Shown here: piece after piece, positions 15,271-23,858 of the stretch
How the letters are laid out: every line of letters starts with the position of its first letter
Position numbering within the stretch: position 1 is the first letter of the stretch
Made by a program: the position numbers and the translations under genes
Assembly: GCA_019347805.1 (NCBI GenBank)
Contig: JAHWKR010000039.1
Span: 1-32,746, forward strand
Length of the DNA: 32,746 bases
Direction: 5' to 3'
DNA from: Methanobacteriota archaeon
GTDB lineage: Archaea; Thermoplasmatota; E2; JACPAO01; JAHWKR01
Notes under the pieces: model-generated
Seen by the model: the letters and a program-made list of their open reading frames with translations, nothing else
Databases searched by the model: none
What the model was told of the DNA's origin: nothing

Positions 15271-15290
15271 GCGGGAAAGATACTTATACC
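15271..15290 (+). promoter_or_regulatory. Promoter (BRE/TATA) of the lysine operon
   Basis: The sequence GCGGGAAAGATACTTATACC contains a purine-rich BRE-like part followed by the TATA-like TACTTATA (15281-15288). It is the strongest AT-rich island of the area and predicts a transcript start near 15310. Confidence 0.6.
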
Positions 15291-15309
15291 ACCCTTGGCT
15301 ACGCCACCA

Positions 15310-15411
15310 TCGTCCCCGGTCCGGGTGCCATCCGCTGGGGAGCCTCACACACGCGCGCCGGACGGGCGCGACCCCCTCTTCCCCCTGTATGACAAGAAAG
15401 GAGATCGCAAC
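15310..15411 (+). other. Leader of about 100 bases before lysW
   Basis: The predicted lysine-operon leader is unusually long for a window where first genes tend to be near-leaderless. It holds a short GC hairpin (GCGCGCC/GGGCGCG, around 15351-15370) and a C/T-rich run, then a Shine-Dalgarno AGGAGAT before the lysW ATG. No known riboswitch consensus was recognised. Confidence 0.35.
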
Positions 15412-15579
15412 ATGTCAAGCACCGCCTGCCCCGAATGCGCCGCCGACCTCACGGTCGGGAACGTCGAGACCGGCGAGATCGTCGACTGCGCCGAGTGCGG
15501 GGTCGAACTCGAGATCGTCACCGCCAACCCCATCACCCTCGCCCTCGCCCCCGAAGAGGCAGAGGACTGGGGCGAATAG
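15412..15579 (+). CDS. lysW: LysW amino-group carrier protein
   Basis: This 55-residue acidic carrier has a zinc ribbon formed by Cys6, Cys9, Cys26 and Cys29 (CPEC and CAEC) and the diagnostic C-terminus EDWGE. LysX couples the amino group of alpha-aminoadipate to the side-chain carboxyl of the final Glu, which protects it during conversion to lysine. The start at 15412 follows AGGAGAT with a spacer of about six bases; translating from further upstream adds residues not found in the family. It is the first gene of a seven-gene plus-strand operon. The identification is near certain. Confidence 0.97.
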   Translation: MSSTACPECAADLTVGNVETGEIVDCAECGVELEIVTANPITLALAPEEAEDWGE

Positions 15580-15613
15580 GACCCTGGACGACGAGCCAAG
15601 GACGGACCTCATT

Positions 15614-16819
15614 ATGACGACGCCGACCGTACCCACGGAAGCCCCCCTCATCCTCGACAGCACCCTCCGGGAAGGAGAACAGACGCCCGGCGTCGCCTTC
15701 AGCATCGAGGAGAAGGTGCAGATCGCACGACTCCTCGACGCCTTCGGTGTCGCCATCATCGAGGCCGGCCACCCCGCCGTCTCCCCTGAGGTCCGGGCCG
15801 GCGTCCGCGCCGTCGTCGACGAAGGGCTCGACGCCTCCATCCTCGCGCACTCGCGCGCGCTCCGCGAGGACATCGACCTCGTCCTTGCCACCGAGGCCGA
15901 CCGCATCGGCCTCTTCTTCTGCGTGCGCGACGCCGCCCTTGAGGCGCGCTTCCGCAAAGACATCGACGCCGCCGAACGACTCGTCGTCGACGCCGTCGAA
16001 TACGCCGTCGACCACGGCCTCAAGGTGCGCTACACCCCCGAGGACACCGTGCGCAGCGACTTCCGCAAGGTGGTCCGCATCGCCAATGCCGCCCTCACCG
16101 CTGGCGCCGAACGCATCAGCATCGCCGACACGTGCGGCGCCATGGACCCGTTCCGCATGCAACGCTTCGTCACCGACCTGCGCCAGGAGGTCGACGCGCC
16201 GATGAACGTGCATTGCCACAACGACCTTGGCCTCGCCGTCGCCAACTCCCTGGCCGCCTGGCACTCCGGGGTCACCGTCATCGACACCTGCGTCAACGGC
16301 CTCGGCGAACGCTGCGGCATCACCGACCTCGCGAGCCTCACCACGGCCATCCAGACCCTGCACGGCATCGGGCCCTGGGACCTGACGCTCCTGCCTGAGC
16401 TTTCGGAGACCGTGGCACGCCACGCCCGCGTCCCGGTGCCCGTCCAGGCGCCCGTTGTCGGCCGCACCGCCTTCTCCCACAACGCCGGGTTGCACGTCTC
16501 CGCCGTGCTCCTCGACCCGTCGCACTACGAGAACATCTCGGCCGCGCGCGTCGGCCGCCAACGCGAACTCGTCCTGGACCGCTTCGCCGGCCTGCCGACC
16601 GTCCGCTACCGGCTCGCCCGCCTCGGCGTCCACGCCACCGACGAGGAGGCCGGCGCCGTCCTTCGGCTCATCAAGCAGTCCGAGGCGAGGGAGGTCAATG
16701 ACGACGGACTCTCGGAGGTGTGGGCGCGCGCCACCGGCCGCGCCATCACGGGCATCGTGACGACGCAGGATCCGGCGATCGCACCCACCGGCGATGTCGC
16801 GGTCGCCCGGACGGATTAG
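15614..16819 (+). CDS. hcs: Homocitrate synthase
   Basis: This 401-residue protein condenses acetyl-CoA with 2-oxoglutarate to homocitrate, the entry step of the aminoadipate pathway. It is a DRE-TIM metallolyase: DSTLREGEQTPG (residues 15-26) carries the catalytic Arg and Asp, HCHND (200-204) contributes metal ligands, and HNAGLHVSA is the third family block, followed by a regulatory-side helical region. 2-Isopropylmalate synthase and NifV are close relatives; the location directly between lysW and lysX decides the call. The ATG at 15614 is 34 bases after the lysW stop. Lysine feedback inhibition is usual in this family but cannot be read here. Confidence 0.9.
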   Translation: MTTPTVPTEAPLILDSTLREGEQTPGVAFSIEEKVQIARLLDAFGVAIIEAGHPAVSPEVRAGVRAVVDEGLDASILAHSRALREDIDLVLATEADRIGLFFCVRDAALEARFRKDIDAAERLVVDAVEYAVDHGLKVRYTPEDTVRSDFRKVVRIANAALTAGAERISIADTCGAMDPFRMQRFVTDLRQEVDAPMNVHCHNDLGLAVANSLAAWHSGVTVIDTCVNGLGERCGITDLASLTTAIQTLHGIGPWDLTLLPELSETVARHARVPVPVQAPVVGRTAFSHNAGLHVSAVLLDPSHYENISAARVGRQRELVLDRFAGLPTVRYRLARLGVHATDEEAGAVLRLIKQSEAREVNDDGLSEVWARATGRAITGIVTTQDPAIAPTGDVAVARTD

Positions 16820-16830
16820 GAGGTCATGTC

Positions 16831-17724
16831 ATGGTGGTCCGGATCGGTCTGTTGGCATCGCGCATCCGCGTCGACGAGAAGATGCTCATCGAGAGTGCCC
16901 GCGACATGCCGGGCGTCGAGCTCGTCCGCATCGACGACTCGACGATGAGCTTCGACATCCATGAGGCGCCCCCTGAGGTCGACGTGGTGCTCGAGCGCAG
17001 TGTGTCGCACAGCCGCGCCATCTACGCGCTCAAGTTCTACGAGCGCCACGGCATCCCCACCGTCAACACGCTGCCCGTCGCCGAGGTGTGCGGCGACAAG
17101 GTGCAGACGAGCCTGGAGCTCGCCCGCGCCGGTGTCCCCACACCCCGCACCAAGGTCGCCTTCACGCCGGAGGCGGCGCTCGCGGCGTGCGAAGAGCTCG
17201 GTTACCCCTGTGTCATGAAGCCCACGGTCGGCTCCTGGGCCCGGCTGGTGTCGCGCATCGATTCGCGCGAGGCCGCCGAATCGATCATCGAGCACAAGGA
17301 GGTGCTCGGCTCCTACCTCCACCACATCTACTACATCCAGGAGCATGTCCCGAAACCGGGACGTGACATCCGCAGTTTCGTGGTCGGCGACGAATGCATC
17401 GCCGCCATCTACCGCACGAACGACAAGCACTGGATCACCAACACCTCGCGCGGCGCGGTCGCCTCCAATTGCCCGGTGACCGACGAGATCGCCGAGATCA
17501 GCCTGGCCGCGGCCAAGGCGGTCGGCGGCGGCGTGCTCGCCATCGACATCATGGAGGCGCCCGAAGGACTGGTCGTCCACGAGGTCAACTACACCATGGA
17601 GTTCCGGAACTCGGTCGCTCCGACCGGTGTCGACATCCCCCGCAAGATCCTCGAACACACCGTCCAGGTCGCGAACGCCGTCCCCGCCCGGCCGCAGCAG
17701 GTCATCGCCGAGGGACGCGCATGA
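16831..17724 (+). CDS. lysX: LysX, alpha-aminoadipate-LysW ligase
   Basis: This 297-residue ATP-grasp enzyme links alpha-aminoadipate to the C-terminal Glu of LysW. It begins with a Rossmann-like MVVRIGLLASRIRVDEKML. The ATP-grasp core shows GDKVQTSLELARAGVPTPRT, PCVMKPTVGSWARLVSRI and IYYIQEHVPKPGRDIRSFVVG, and the metal/substrate site EVNYTMEFRNS lies near the C-terminus. An AGGAGGT Shine-Dalgarno is at 16818-16824, seven bases before the ATG. Its stop overlaps lysY by four bases (ATGA). A paralogous glutamate ligase (ArgX) exists in some archaea, but only one ligase gene is present here, in a complete lysine operon. Confidence 0.95.
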   Translation: MVVRIGLLASRIRVDEKMLIESARDMPGVELVRIDDSTMSFDIHEAPPEVDVVLERSVSHSRAIYALKFYERHGIPTVNTLPVAEVCGDKVQTSLELARAGVPTPRTKVAFTPEAALAACEELGYPCVMKPTVGSWARLVSRIDSREAAESIIEHKEVLGSYLHHIYYIQEHVPKPGRDIRSFVVGDECIAAIYRTNDKHWITNTSRGAVASNCPVTDEIAEISLAAAKAVGGGVLAIDIMEAPEGLVVHEVNYTMEFRNSVAPTGVDIPRKILEHTVQVANAVPARPQQVIAEGRA

Positions 17725-18857
17725 CCGGGGAAGCGCAGGTCGAGACCGTGACGGCGACCACGACCGCCCGACCCGACGGCCGCACGATCCGTGTCGGCAT
17801 CATCGGAGGGTCCGGCTATACCGGCGCGGAACTGCTGCGCCTCGCCGTCGGCCACCCGAACCTGGAACTCGTCACCGTCACCTCCAACAGCCAAGCGGGC
17901 AAACGGCTCGACAAGATCCATCCGCACCTGCGCGGCGCCCCGGACGAGGTGCGTGCCCTCAAGACCGTCCCCCACGATGCCGCGACCGCGGCCGACGTCG
18001 ACGCCGTCTTCCTCGCCGTGCCCCACGGTCGTGCCATGGCCATCGCGCCCGGCTTCGTCGAGCGCGGCATCAAGGTCCTCGACCTCTCCGCCGACTTCCG
18101 CTTGCGCGACCCGGCGGCCTACCCTGAGTGGTACGGCGCCGAACACACCGCTCCAGGGCTCCTGGGCGGCGCCGCCTACGGCATCGCCGAGCTCCACCGC
18201 GCCGAGTATCCCGGTGCGGCGCTCGTCTCCGGCGCGGGTTGTCTCGCCACGACCGCCATCCTCTCGCTCATGCCGCTCCTGCGCGCCGGCTGGGTCGACA
18301 CCTCCCGCATCGTCGTCGACGGCAAGATCGGCTCGAGCGCCGCCGGTGTCGAGTCGAACCCCGGCTCACATCACCCCGACCGCAGCCGTGCCATCCGGCC
18401 CTATTCCATGACCGGCCATCGCCACACCGCCGAGATCGAGCAGGAGCTCACCTTCGACGGGCCGCGGCCGGAGGTCCACATGTCGGCCCACGGCATCGAG
18501 CTGGTGCGCGGCATCCTCACCACTTCGCAACTCTTCCTCACCCAGGAACACCGCGATGCGACCGAACGCGACATCTGGGCACTCTACCGCGAGGCGTACG
18601 GCGCGGAACCGTTCGTGCGCATCGTCAAAGAACGCACCGGCGTCCACCGAACCCCCGACCCGCGCTTCCTCGTCGGCACCAACGTCTGCGAGGTCGGCTT
18701 CGAGCGGGACGAGCGCAGCGGGCGCGTCGTCGTCATCGGGGCGCTCGACAACCTCACGAAAGGCGCCGCCGGGGCGGCCGTCCAGAACCTGAACATCGTG
18801 GCCGGCCTACCGGAGACGACAGGTCTTTCGACGGTGGGTCTATACCCCGCTCCCTGA
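17721..18857 (+). CDS. lysY: LysY, LysW-aminoadipyl-phosphate reductase
   Basis: This 378-residue protein reduces the carrier-bound acyl phosphate to the semialdehyde with NADPH and is homologous to ArgC. It has the nucleotide-binding GIIGGSGYTGAELLRL, the catalytic Cys174 in SGAGCLATTA, and the substrate loop AAGVESNPGSHHPDRS. The His of MSAHGIELVRGI is the expected base. About 25 residues precede the normal family start (the Rossmann fold begins near residue 25); the ATGA overlap with lysX supports the long start. It is followed by lysZ with a seven-base gap. Confidence 0.94.
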   Translation: MTGEAQVETVTATTTARPDGRTIRVGIIGGSGYTGAELLRLAVGHPNLELVTVTSNSQAGKRLDKIHPHLRGAPDEVRALKTVPHDAATAADVDAVFLAVPHGRAMAIAPGFVERGIKVLDLSADFRLRDPAAYPEWYGAEHTAPGLLGGAAYGIAELHRAEYPGAALVSGAGCLATTAILSLMPLLRAGWVDTSRIVVDGKIGSSAAGVESNPGSHHPDRSRAIRPYSMTGHRHTAEIEQELTFDGPRPEVHMSAHGIELVRGILTTSQLFLTQEHRDATERDIWALYREAYGAEPFVRIVKERTGVHRTPDPRFLVGTNVCEVGFERDERSGRVVVIGALDNLTKGAAGAAVQNLNIVAGLPETTGLSTVGLYPAP

Positions 18858-18864
18858 GGTGGCC

Positions 18865-19734
18865 ATGATGGAGTCGACAAGACCGATCGTCGTCAAGGTC
18901 GGGGGTGGTGCGGACATCACCTTCGACTCCCTCTACGACGATTTGGCCACGTTGACGCGAGGCGGGATGTCGTGGGTGCTCGTCCATGGTGGCAATGCAC
19001 TCCTGACGTCGTTCCAGGAGCGGGTCGGCAGTCCCCCCCGCTTCGTCACCGACGGCCGTGGCAAGGTCTCGCGCTACACCGATGCCGCGACCATGGAGCT
19101 TTTCGCCATGGCCTACGCAGGAGCGTTGAACACCCGTCACGTCGCCGCGCTCCGGGCGCGTCGGGTCGATGCCCTCGGTCTTTCCGGTGTCGATGGCGGT
19201 CTCCTCGTCGGGACGCGCCAACCTTCCATCCGGGTCGTCGAGGACGGGAAGAAGAAGGTGCTGCGCGACGACCACGTCGGCACCCTCCACGCGGTGAACG
19301 GCGGCCTGCTCCGGCTCCTCATCGAAAACGGCTACGCCCCTGTGGTCACGCTTCCCGCCTACGCCGACGGACCGGAAGGTGCAGGTGGCGTGCCGATCAA
19401 CGTCGACGGCGACACGGCCGCCTTTCGCATCGCCGAAGCGCTCGATGCCCGCGCGCTCGTCTACCTCAGTGACGTCCCCGGGCTCTTGCGCGACCCCGAG
19501 GACCGCGGTTCACTCATCCACGAGATCGCCGGAGAGGCCGGTTGGCAGGAGGCGCTCGCGGTCGGGAAGGGACGCATGCGTCGCAAGGTGGAAGGGGCGC
19601 GCGATGCGGTCGCGGCCGGGATCCCACTCGTCGTCTTCCAGGACGCCTCGGCGCCAGAACCGGTGTCGTCCGCCATCCGCGGCGAAGGCACCCACTTCCG
19701 TGGCCCCGTCCCCGTGCGGGAGGCGGCCGCATGA
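18865..19734 (+). CDS. lysZ: LysZ, LysW-aminoadipate kinase
   Basis: This 289-residue amino-acid kinase of the ArgB fold phosphorylates the carboxyl of LysW-bound aminoadipate. It contains VVKVGGGADI (nucleotide loop), WVLVHGGNALL, the VNGGLLRLLIENGYAPVVTLPA block, NVDGDTAAFRIAEAL and VYLSDVPGLL. Two ATGs are adjacent (18865, 18868); GAGGTG at 18856-18861 serves either, with the second giving the more usual spacing. Its stop overlaps lysJ by four bases. Confidence 0.94.
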   Translation: MMESTRPIVVKVGGGADITFDSLYDDLATLTRGGMSWVLVHGGNALLTSFQERVGSPPRFVTDGRGKVSRYTDAATMELFAMAYAGALNTRHVAALRARRVDALGLSGVDGGLLVGTRQPSIRVVEDGKKKVLRDDHVGTLHAVNGGLLRLLIENGYAPVVTLPAYADGPEGAGGVPINVDGDTAAFRIAEALDARALVYLSDVPGLLRDPEDRGSLIHEIAGEAGWQEALAVGKGRMRRKVEGARDAVAAGIPLVVFQDASAPEPVSSAIRGEGTHFRGPVPVREAAA

Positions 19735-20945
19735 GCATCCAGAAGGGCATCGCCGAGCTCGACCCGGTGGCACGGGAATCGGCCCTCGACTCAGGGGTCG
19801 TCCCGAAGCGGCAAGTGCAGATCGTCCGCGGCGAGGCCTCCACAGTCTGGGACGCCGACGGCAACGCCTACCTCGATGCCGGCGCCACGTTCGGCACGAA
19901 CCATGTCGGCCACCGTCATCCCCGTGTCGTGCAGGCGGTGAAGGACCAGCTCGACCGACTGATGCATGTCACGCTGACCTGGCCGAACGACACCCGGCTC
20001 GGTCTCCTTGAGCGCCTGGTCGCCGCCGCCCCGGACGGCCTGGAACGTGCTTTCCTTTGTGCGACCGGCACGGAGGCGAACGAGTGCGCGCTCAAGTTCG
20101 CGCGACAAGCCACGGGAAGGAAGGAGGTCCTCTATCTCTCGCGCAGTTTCCATGGCCGCACGATGGGTGCGCTCTCGGCGACCGCCAAGCGCGCCTACCA
20201 GGAGCCGTTCGAACCGCTCGTCCCGGGCTTCCGGATGGTGCGCGCGAACGACCCGGAGGCGCTGAAGGAAGCGTTGTCGGCGGAGACGGCGGCGCTCATC
20301 CTCGAACCGGTCCAGGGCGAAGGAGGAGTACTTCCGCTCGACCGGGAATACCTCAAGACGGCACGGGACCTCACCGCCGATGCGGGGGCTCTTCTCATCG
20401 CCGACGAGGTGCAGACCGGCATGGGCCGCACCGGGCGTTTCTTCGCGTTCGACGATGCGGGGATCCTGCCCGACCTCGTCTCGGTCGGCAAAGGACTCGG
20501 TGGTGGGCTTCCCGTCGCCGCCACCCTCATGACGCAGGATGTCGCGGCCAAGCAGGCGACGCTCAGCCACGGTTCCACGTTCTCGGGCAATCCGGTGCAG
20601 GCGGCGGCCGCCGCGGCCGTGCTCGACGTCTTGAAGGACGAGCGCCTCGTCGAACGCAGCGCCACGCTCGGCGAGCGGATGCTCGACGACCTGCGCGTGC
20701 TCGAAGAGGTCCCCGGCGTGCGCGGTGTGCGCGGCCGTGGCCTCATGATCGGTGTCGAATTGAAGGCGAAGCCGCAACCGGTGCTCGAATCGCTCCGGCT
20801 TCGCGGCATCCTCGCCCTCTCGGCCGGGGCCACGGTGGTGCGCCTGCTCCCGCCGTTCGTTCTCAGCGACGCCGAAGCGGACCACATCGTGGGCGAGACG
20901 AAGGCAGCGGTGTTGGAGCAGACCACCGGAGCGGACGCCGCATGA
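19731..20945 (+). CDS. lysJ: LysJ, LysW-aminoadipate-semialdehyde aminotransferase
   Basis: This 404-residue class III PLP aminotransferase is homologous to ArgD. It transfers an amino group, normally from glutamate, to the carrier-bound semialdehyde. It has the class III blocks LCATGTEANECALKFAR and SFHGRTMGALSATAK, then the acidic cofactor site IADEVQTGMGRTG and SVGKGLGGGLPVAA with the Schiff-base Lys254, then THSGNP-like HGSTFSGNPVQAAAA. ATGA overlaps at both ends couple it to lysZ and lysK. A role in arginine synthesis as well is possible, as known for some LysJ homologues. Confidence 0.95.
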   Translation: MSIQKGIAELDPVARESALDSGVVPKRQVQIVRGEASTVWDADGNAYLDAGATFGTNHVGHRHPRVVQAVKDQLDRLMHVTLTWPNDTRLGLLERLVAAAPDGLERAFLCATGTEANECALKFARQATGRKEVLYLSRSFHGRTMGALSATAKRAYQEPFEPLVPGFRMVRANDPEALKEALSAETAALILEPVQGEGGVLPLDREYLKTARDLTADAGALLIADEVQTGMGRTGRFFAFDDAGILPDLVSVGKGLGGGLPVAATLMTQDVAAKQATLSHGSTFSGNPVQAAAAAAVLDVLKDERLVERSATLGERMLDDLRVLEEVPGVRGVRGRGLMIGVELKAKPQPVLESLRLRGILALSAGATVVRLLPPFVLSDAEADHIVGETKAAVLEQTTGADAA

Positions 20946-22084
20946 GCCATGACGCGACCGCAGCCACCCCATTCACCGGGTGGATGGAGGATGAGGCGCG
21001 TGCGGTCGCGCTCCTCGAACACCTGGTCTCCATCCCGAGCGTGACCGGCGACACGGCACGCGTCGCTGCGACACTCGTTGCCTGGGGCGAAGCCCAAGGC
21101 CTCCATGCCGGCACGACGCCGACCGGGGCGCCATGGCTCTCGACCGCCGAAGACCCGTTCCACAACGCCACGCGTCCCCACATCCTGCTCTTCGGCCACG
21201 TCGACACGGTCCCGGGTGAGGTGCCGGTCCGGCGCGTCACCGATGAAGAGGAAGGCGAGGTCTTGTGGGGCCGCGGCAGTGTGGACGCGAAAGGCGCGGC
21301 GGCCGTCTTCGCCACCCTTGTCGCCCGCTGGAAGGACCAGGATCGGCCGGGGACCGTCACGATGATCGGTTCCGTCGACGAGGAGGGGGACTCGGAGACC
21401 GCCCACTGGGCGAAGGACGCGTTCACGGCACCACCGGACGCCATCGTCATCGGCGAACCTTCCGGGGCCCACGCGGTCACCCTCGGCTACAAGGGACGGC
21501 TCAAGGTACGGGTGCGTGTCCGACGCGACGTCGCCCATGCGGGTTCGCCCGAGGAATCCGCCGCCGATGCCCTGGTCGGCCTGTTGGCGCGTTTCCGTGA
21601 GGACCTGGAGGAACGCGCCGAAGGGACCGAAGGGATGTTCGGAGTGGTCACGCTCACGACGAAGAGCTTGGGAAGCAAGAGCGACGGACTCACCGATGAG
21701 GCGATCGCGCTCCTCGACATCCGCGTCCCGCCCGGCCACGACGACGCGCGGGTCCTCGGGTTCTTCCGGCGTGACCCGGCGCATCCGACCATCGAGGTGC
21801 TCGACTCGGTTCCGGGTCATCTGGCGGGCAAGGATTCCGGCTTGGTGCGCGCGTTCACCGCCGCCATCCGTGAAGAGGGGGTGCGGCCGCGGCATCTGCG
21901 CAAGACCGGCACGTCGGACCAATGCATCCTTGCCCCCGCCTGGCCCAAGGCCGAAGTGGCGACCTACGGTCCCGGTGATGCACGGTTCGACCATACGCCG
22001 CACGAGCGCATCCGCCTGGTGGACGTCAAGGCGGCGGTGCGCGTGTTGGATCGGGCATTGAAGGCGACAGTAGCGTCGCGGTGA
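20942..22084 (+). CDS. lysK: LysK, LysW-lysine hydrolase
   Basis: This 380-residue M20-family metallopeptidase releases lysine from LysW. Metal-site motifs are LLFGHVDTVPGE (His/Asp), WGRGSVDAKGA (bridging Asp) and GSVDEEGDSE (catalytic Glu and ligand), with a further His in FDHTPHERI near the C-terminus. An insertion of the dimerisation domain spans roughly residues 180-290. It ends the operon and is convergent with uppS, leaving only nine bases between the two stops. Confidence 0.93.
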   Translation: MSHDATAATPFTGWMEDEARAVALLEHLVSIPSVTGDTARVAATLVAWGEAQGLHAGTTPTGAPWLSTAEDPFHNATRPHILLFGHVDTVPGEVPVRRVTDEEEGEVLWGRGSVDAKGAAAVFATLVARWKDQDRPGTVTMIGSVDEEGDSETAHWAKDAFTAPPDAIVIGEPSGAHAVTLGYKGRLKVRVRVRRDVAHAGSPEESAADALVGLLARFREDLEERAEGTEGMFGVVTLTTKSLGSKSDGLTDEAIALLDIRVPPGHDDARVLGFFRRDPAHPTIEVLDSVPGHLAGKDSGLVRAFTAAIREEGVRPRHLRKTGTSDQCILAPAWPKAEVATYGPGDARFDHTPHERIRLVDVKAAVRVLDRALKATVASR

Positions 22085-22093
22085 GTCGAGCGG

Positions 22094-23062
22094 TCAATGC
22101 GGCTTGTCGGCTTCGGCTACATCGACCGCCGACCGTACCGTCCCGCCGTTCTTCCCGACGACCCCGGCACCCGTGTCGCCGCCGAACCGCCGCTGTCGTT
22201 TCTGGTATGCCTGGATGGCCCGCAAGAACTCTTTCTTCCGGAGCCCGGGCCAGAAGACATCGGAGAAATAGAGCTCCGAGTAAGCGAGTTGCCAGAGGAG
22301 GAAATTGGAGATGCGTTCCTCACCGGAGGTACGGAGGATGAGGTCGGGGTCGGGGAGTTCGTTCGTGTAGAGATGGCTGGAGAAGAGTTCCTCGTCGATC
22401 TCATCGGTGGTCAACCGGCCGGCGCGCACTTCTTCGCTGATGCGGCGCACCGCGTTCAGGATCTCTTCCCGTCCGCCATAGGCGACGGCGACGTTGAAGT
22501 GGTACTGGTCGTGATCGCGGGTCACTTCTTCGGCGTGCTCGGCGGCGGCGCGCACCCGTTCCGGCAACAGTTCTTTCTTGCCGATGGTGCGGAAGCGGAT
22601 CTTGTGCTTGTGGACGCGGGGGTCGTCGGCGAGGCGATAGTAGTTGCGCTCGAAGAGGTCCATAAGAAGCTGCACCTCTTCGTCGTCGCGCTTGAAGTTC
22701 TCCGTGGAGAACGCGTAGACGGTGAGTACGCGGATGCCGAGTTCGAGGCACCATTCGAGCACCTCTTCGAGTTTGTCGCGGCCCATGAGGTGGCCGTCGG
22801 TGGAGAGGCCGCCACCTTTGCGGGCGAAGCGTCGGTTGCCGTCCATGATGATGGCGACGTGGTGCGGGACCGGGCGTTTCCGTACCTCGCGCAGGATGCG
22901 GGCGCACTGGGCCCGTTCGACGCGGCTGCGGAGGGCGGTGCCGGGGCGGCTCGAGAGCATCCGGTAGGTGGCGTTGGAGATGCGGTCGCTCTCGACCACC
23001 TTGGCGCCGACGCGGTCGATGGAGCGGCCTACGGTCGAGCCGATGCCCTTTTTCCGCTCCAT
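22094..23062 (-). CDS. uppS: Cis-prenyltransferase (undecaprenyl/dolichyl diphosphate synthase)
   Basis: A 322-residue cis-prenyltransferase that makes the polyprenyl carrier for glycosylation. It has the substrate-phosphate loop HVAIIMDGNRRFARK with catalytic Asp74, then YAFSTENFKR, then YGGREEILNAVRRI, and the C-terminal LILRTSGEERISNFLLWQLAYSE with the Mg2+ ligand in YSELYF. It is longer than the bacterial enzyme because of about 64 extra N-terminal residues (a basic helical stretch) and a tail of about 30 residues; a longer form is typical of archaea. On the minus strand it follows the MBL-fold gene by 66 bases. In this window it would support N-glycosylation of surface proteins such as the large repeat protein. 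Confidence 0.93.
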   Translation of the reverse strand: MERKKGIGSTVGRSIDRVGAKVVESDRISNATYRMLSSRPGTALRSRVERAQCARILREVRKRPVPHHVAIIMDGNRRFARKGGGLSTDGHLMGRDKLEEVLEWCLELGIRVLTVYAFSTENFKRDDEEVQLLMDLFERNYYRLADDPRVHKHKIRFRTIGKKELLPERVRAAAEHAEEVTRDHDQYHFNVAVAYGGREEILNAVRRISEEVRAGRLTTDEIDEELFSSHLYTNELPDPDLILRTSGEERISNFLLWQLAYSELYFSDVFWPGLRKKEFLRAIQAYQKRQRRFGGDTGAGVVGKNGGTVRSAVDVAEADKPH

Positions 23063-23128
23063 GTCGGGTCGGACCCCTGTCGGTGTGAAAAGTCTTTGGG
23101 GGATGTGCGCTGCATCTACGCGAACGGT

Positions 23129-23788
23129 CTATCGTTCGACCCGGAAGAACGGGTTCGTCGTCCGCTCGGTCCCGATGGTGGTCTCGGGGCCGTGGCCGGA
23201 GAGGACGCGCGTCTCGTCCGGCAGACGCTCGCACAGGTCCTTGAGGGAGGCAAGGAGCGTCTCGGTCTCCCCGCCGGGGAAGTCGGTGCGGCCGACCGAA
23301 CCGGCGAACAAGGTGTCGCCCGTGAAGACGGTGCCGATCTCTTCGACATGGAAGCAGGTCCCACCGGGGGTGTGCCCGGGGGTGGGGATGCAGGTGATGC
23401 GGTAGCCGGCATGGTCGAGCACCTGGTCGTCGAAGAGGTGGTCGGTGACCTTCGGCTTGGGGACCTTGGGGTGGCCGAACATCTCGCATTGCACAGGGAG
23501 TGCGTCGAGCATGACCTGCTCTTCGTGGTGGATCAAGAAGGGCGCCTGGAACCGCTCCTGCAACGCCTTGACGGCGCCACAATGGTCAAGGTGGCAGTGG
23601 GTGCAGAGGATGGCGGCCGGGGTGAGGCCTTTTTCTTCGAACCAGGCGACCCAGCGTTCGGGTTCTGCGCCGGGGTCGATGGCGATGGCGGCGTCGGAGT
23701 CGTCGCGCCAGAGGACATAGCCGTTCTCGACGAAGGAGCCTGTGACGAGGGTCTCGACGTGGATGGCCACGTTGCGCGGATTTCGCAC
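23129..23788 (-). CDS. Glyoxalase II-like MBL-fold hydrolase
   Basis: This 219-residue metallo-beta-lactamase-fold protein has the dinuclear metal motif THCHLDHCG (His64, His66, Asp68, His69), a later TPGHTPGG (His ligand), FTGDTLF (bridging Asp) and a final SGHGPET. It belongs to the short glyoxalase II-like group, which cleaves thioesters or related substrates; the exact substrate cannot be read. The start is GTG at 23788; a second in-frame GTG six codons later (giving MAIHVETL) would also fit. It lies between uppS and the IscA-like gene on the same strand, with gaps of 66 and 70 bases. Confidence 0.85.
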   Translation of the reverse strand: MRNPRNVAIHVETLVTGSFVENGYVLWRDDSDAAIAIDPGAEPERWVAWFEEKGLTPAAILCTHCHLDHCGAVKALQERFQAPFLIHHEEQVMLDALPVQCEMFGHPKVPKPKVTDHLFDDQVLDHAGYRITCIPTPGHTPGGTCFHVEEIGTVFTGDTLFAGSVGRTDFPGGETETLLASLKDLCERLPDETRVLSGHGPETTIGTERTTNPFFRVER

Positions 23789-23858
23789 CGGGGGTTCAAC
23801 GTGTCGGTCCCGGCGCCGCTCTTGCTGACAGACGCAGCCTTAGCCGACGAGCGGCGCT

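Noticed and set aside
20195-22003. Long minus-strand frame antisense to lysJ and lysK
   Set aside because: lysJ and lysK have complete active-site motifs and coupled starts; the antisense translation is Arg/Pro/Ser-rich filler.
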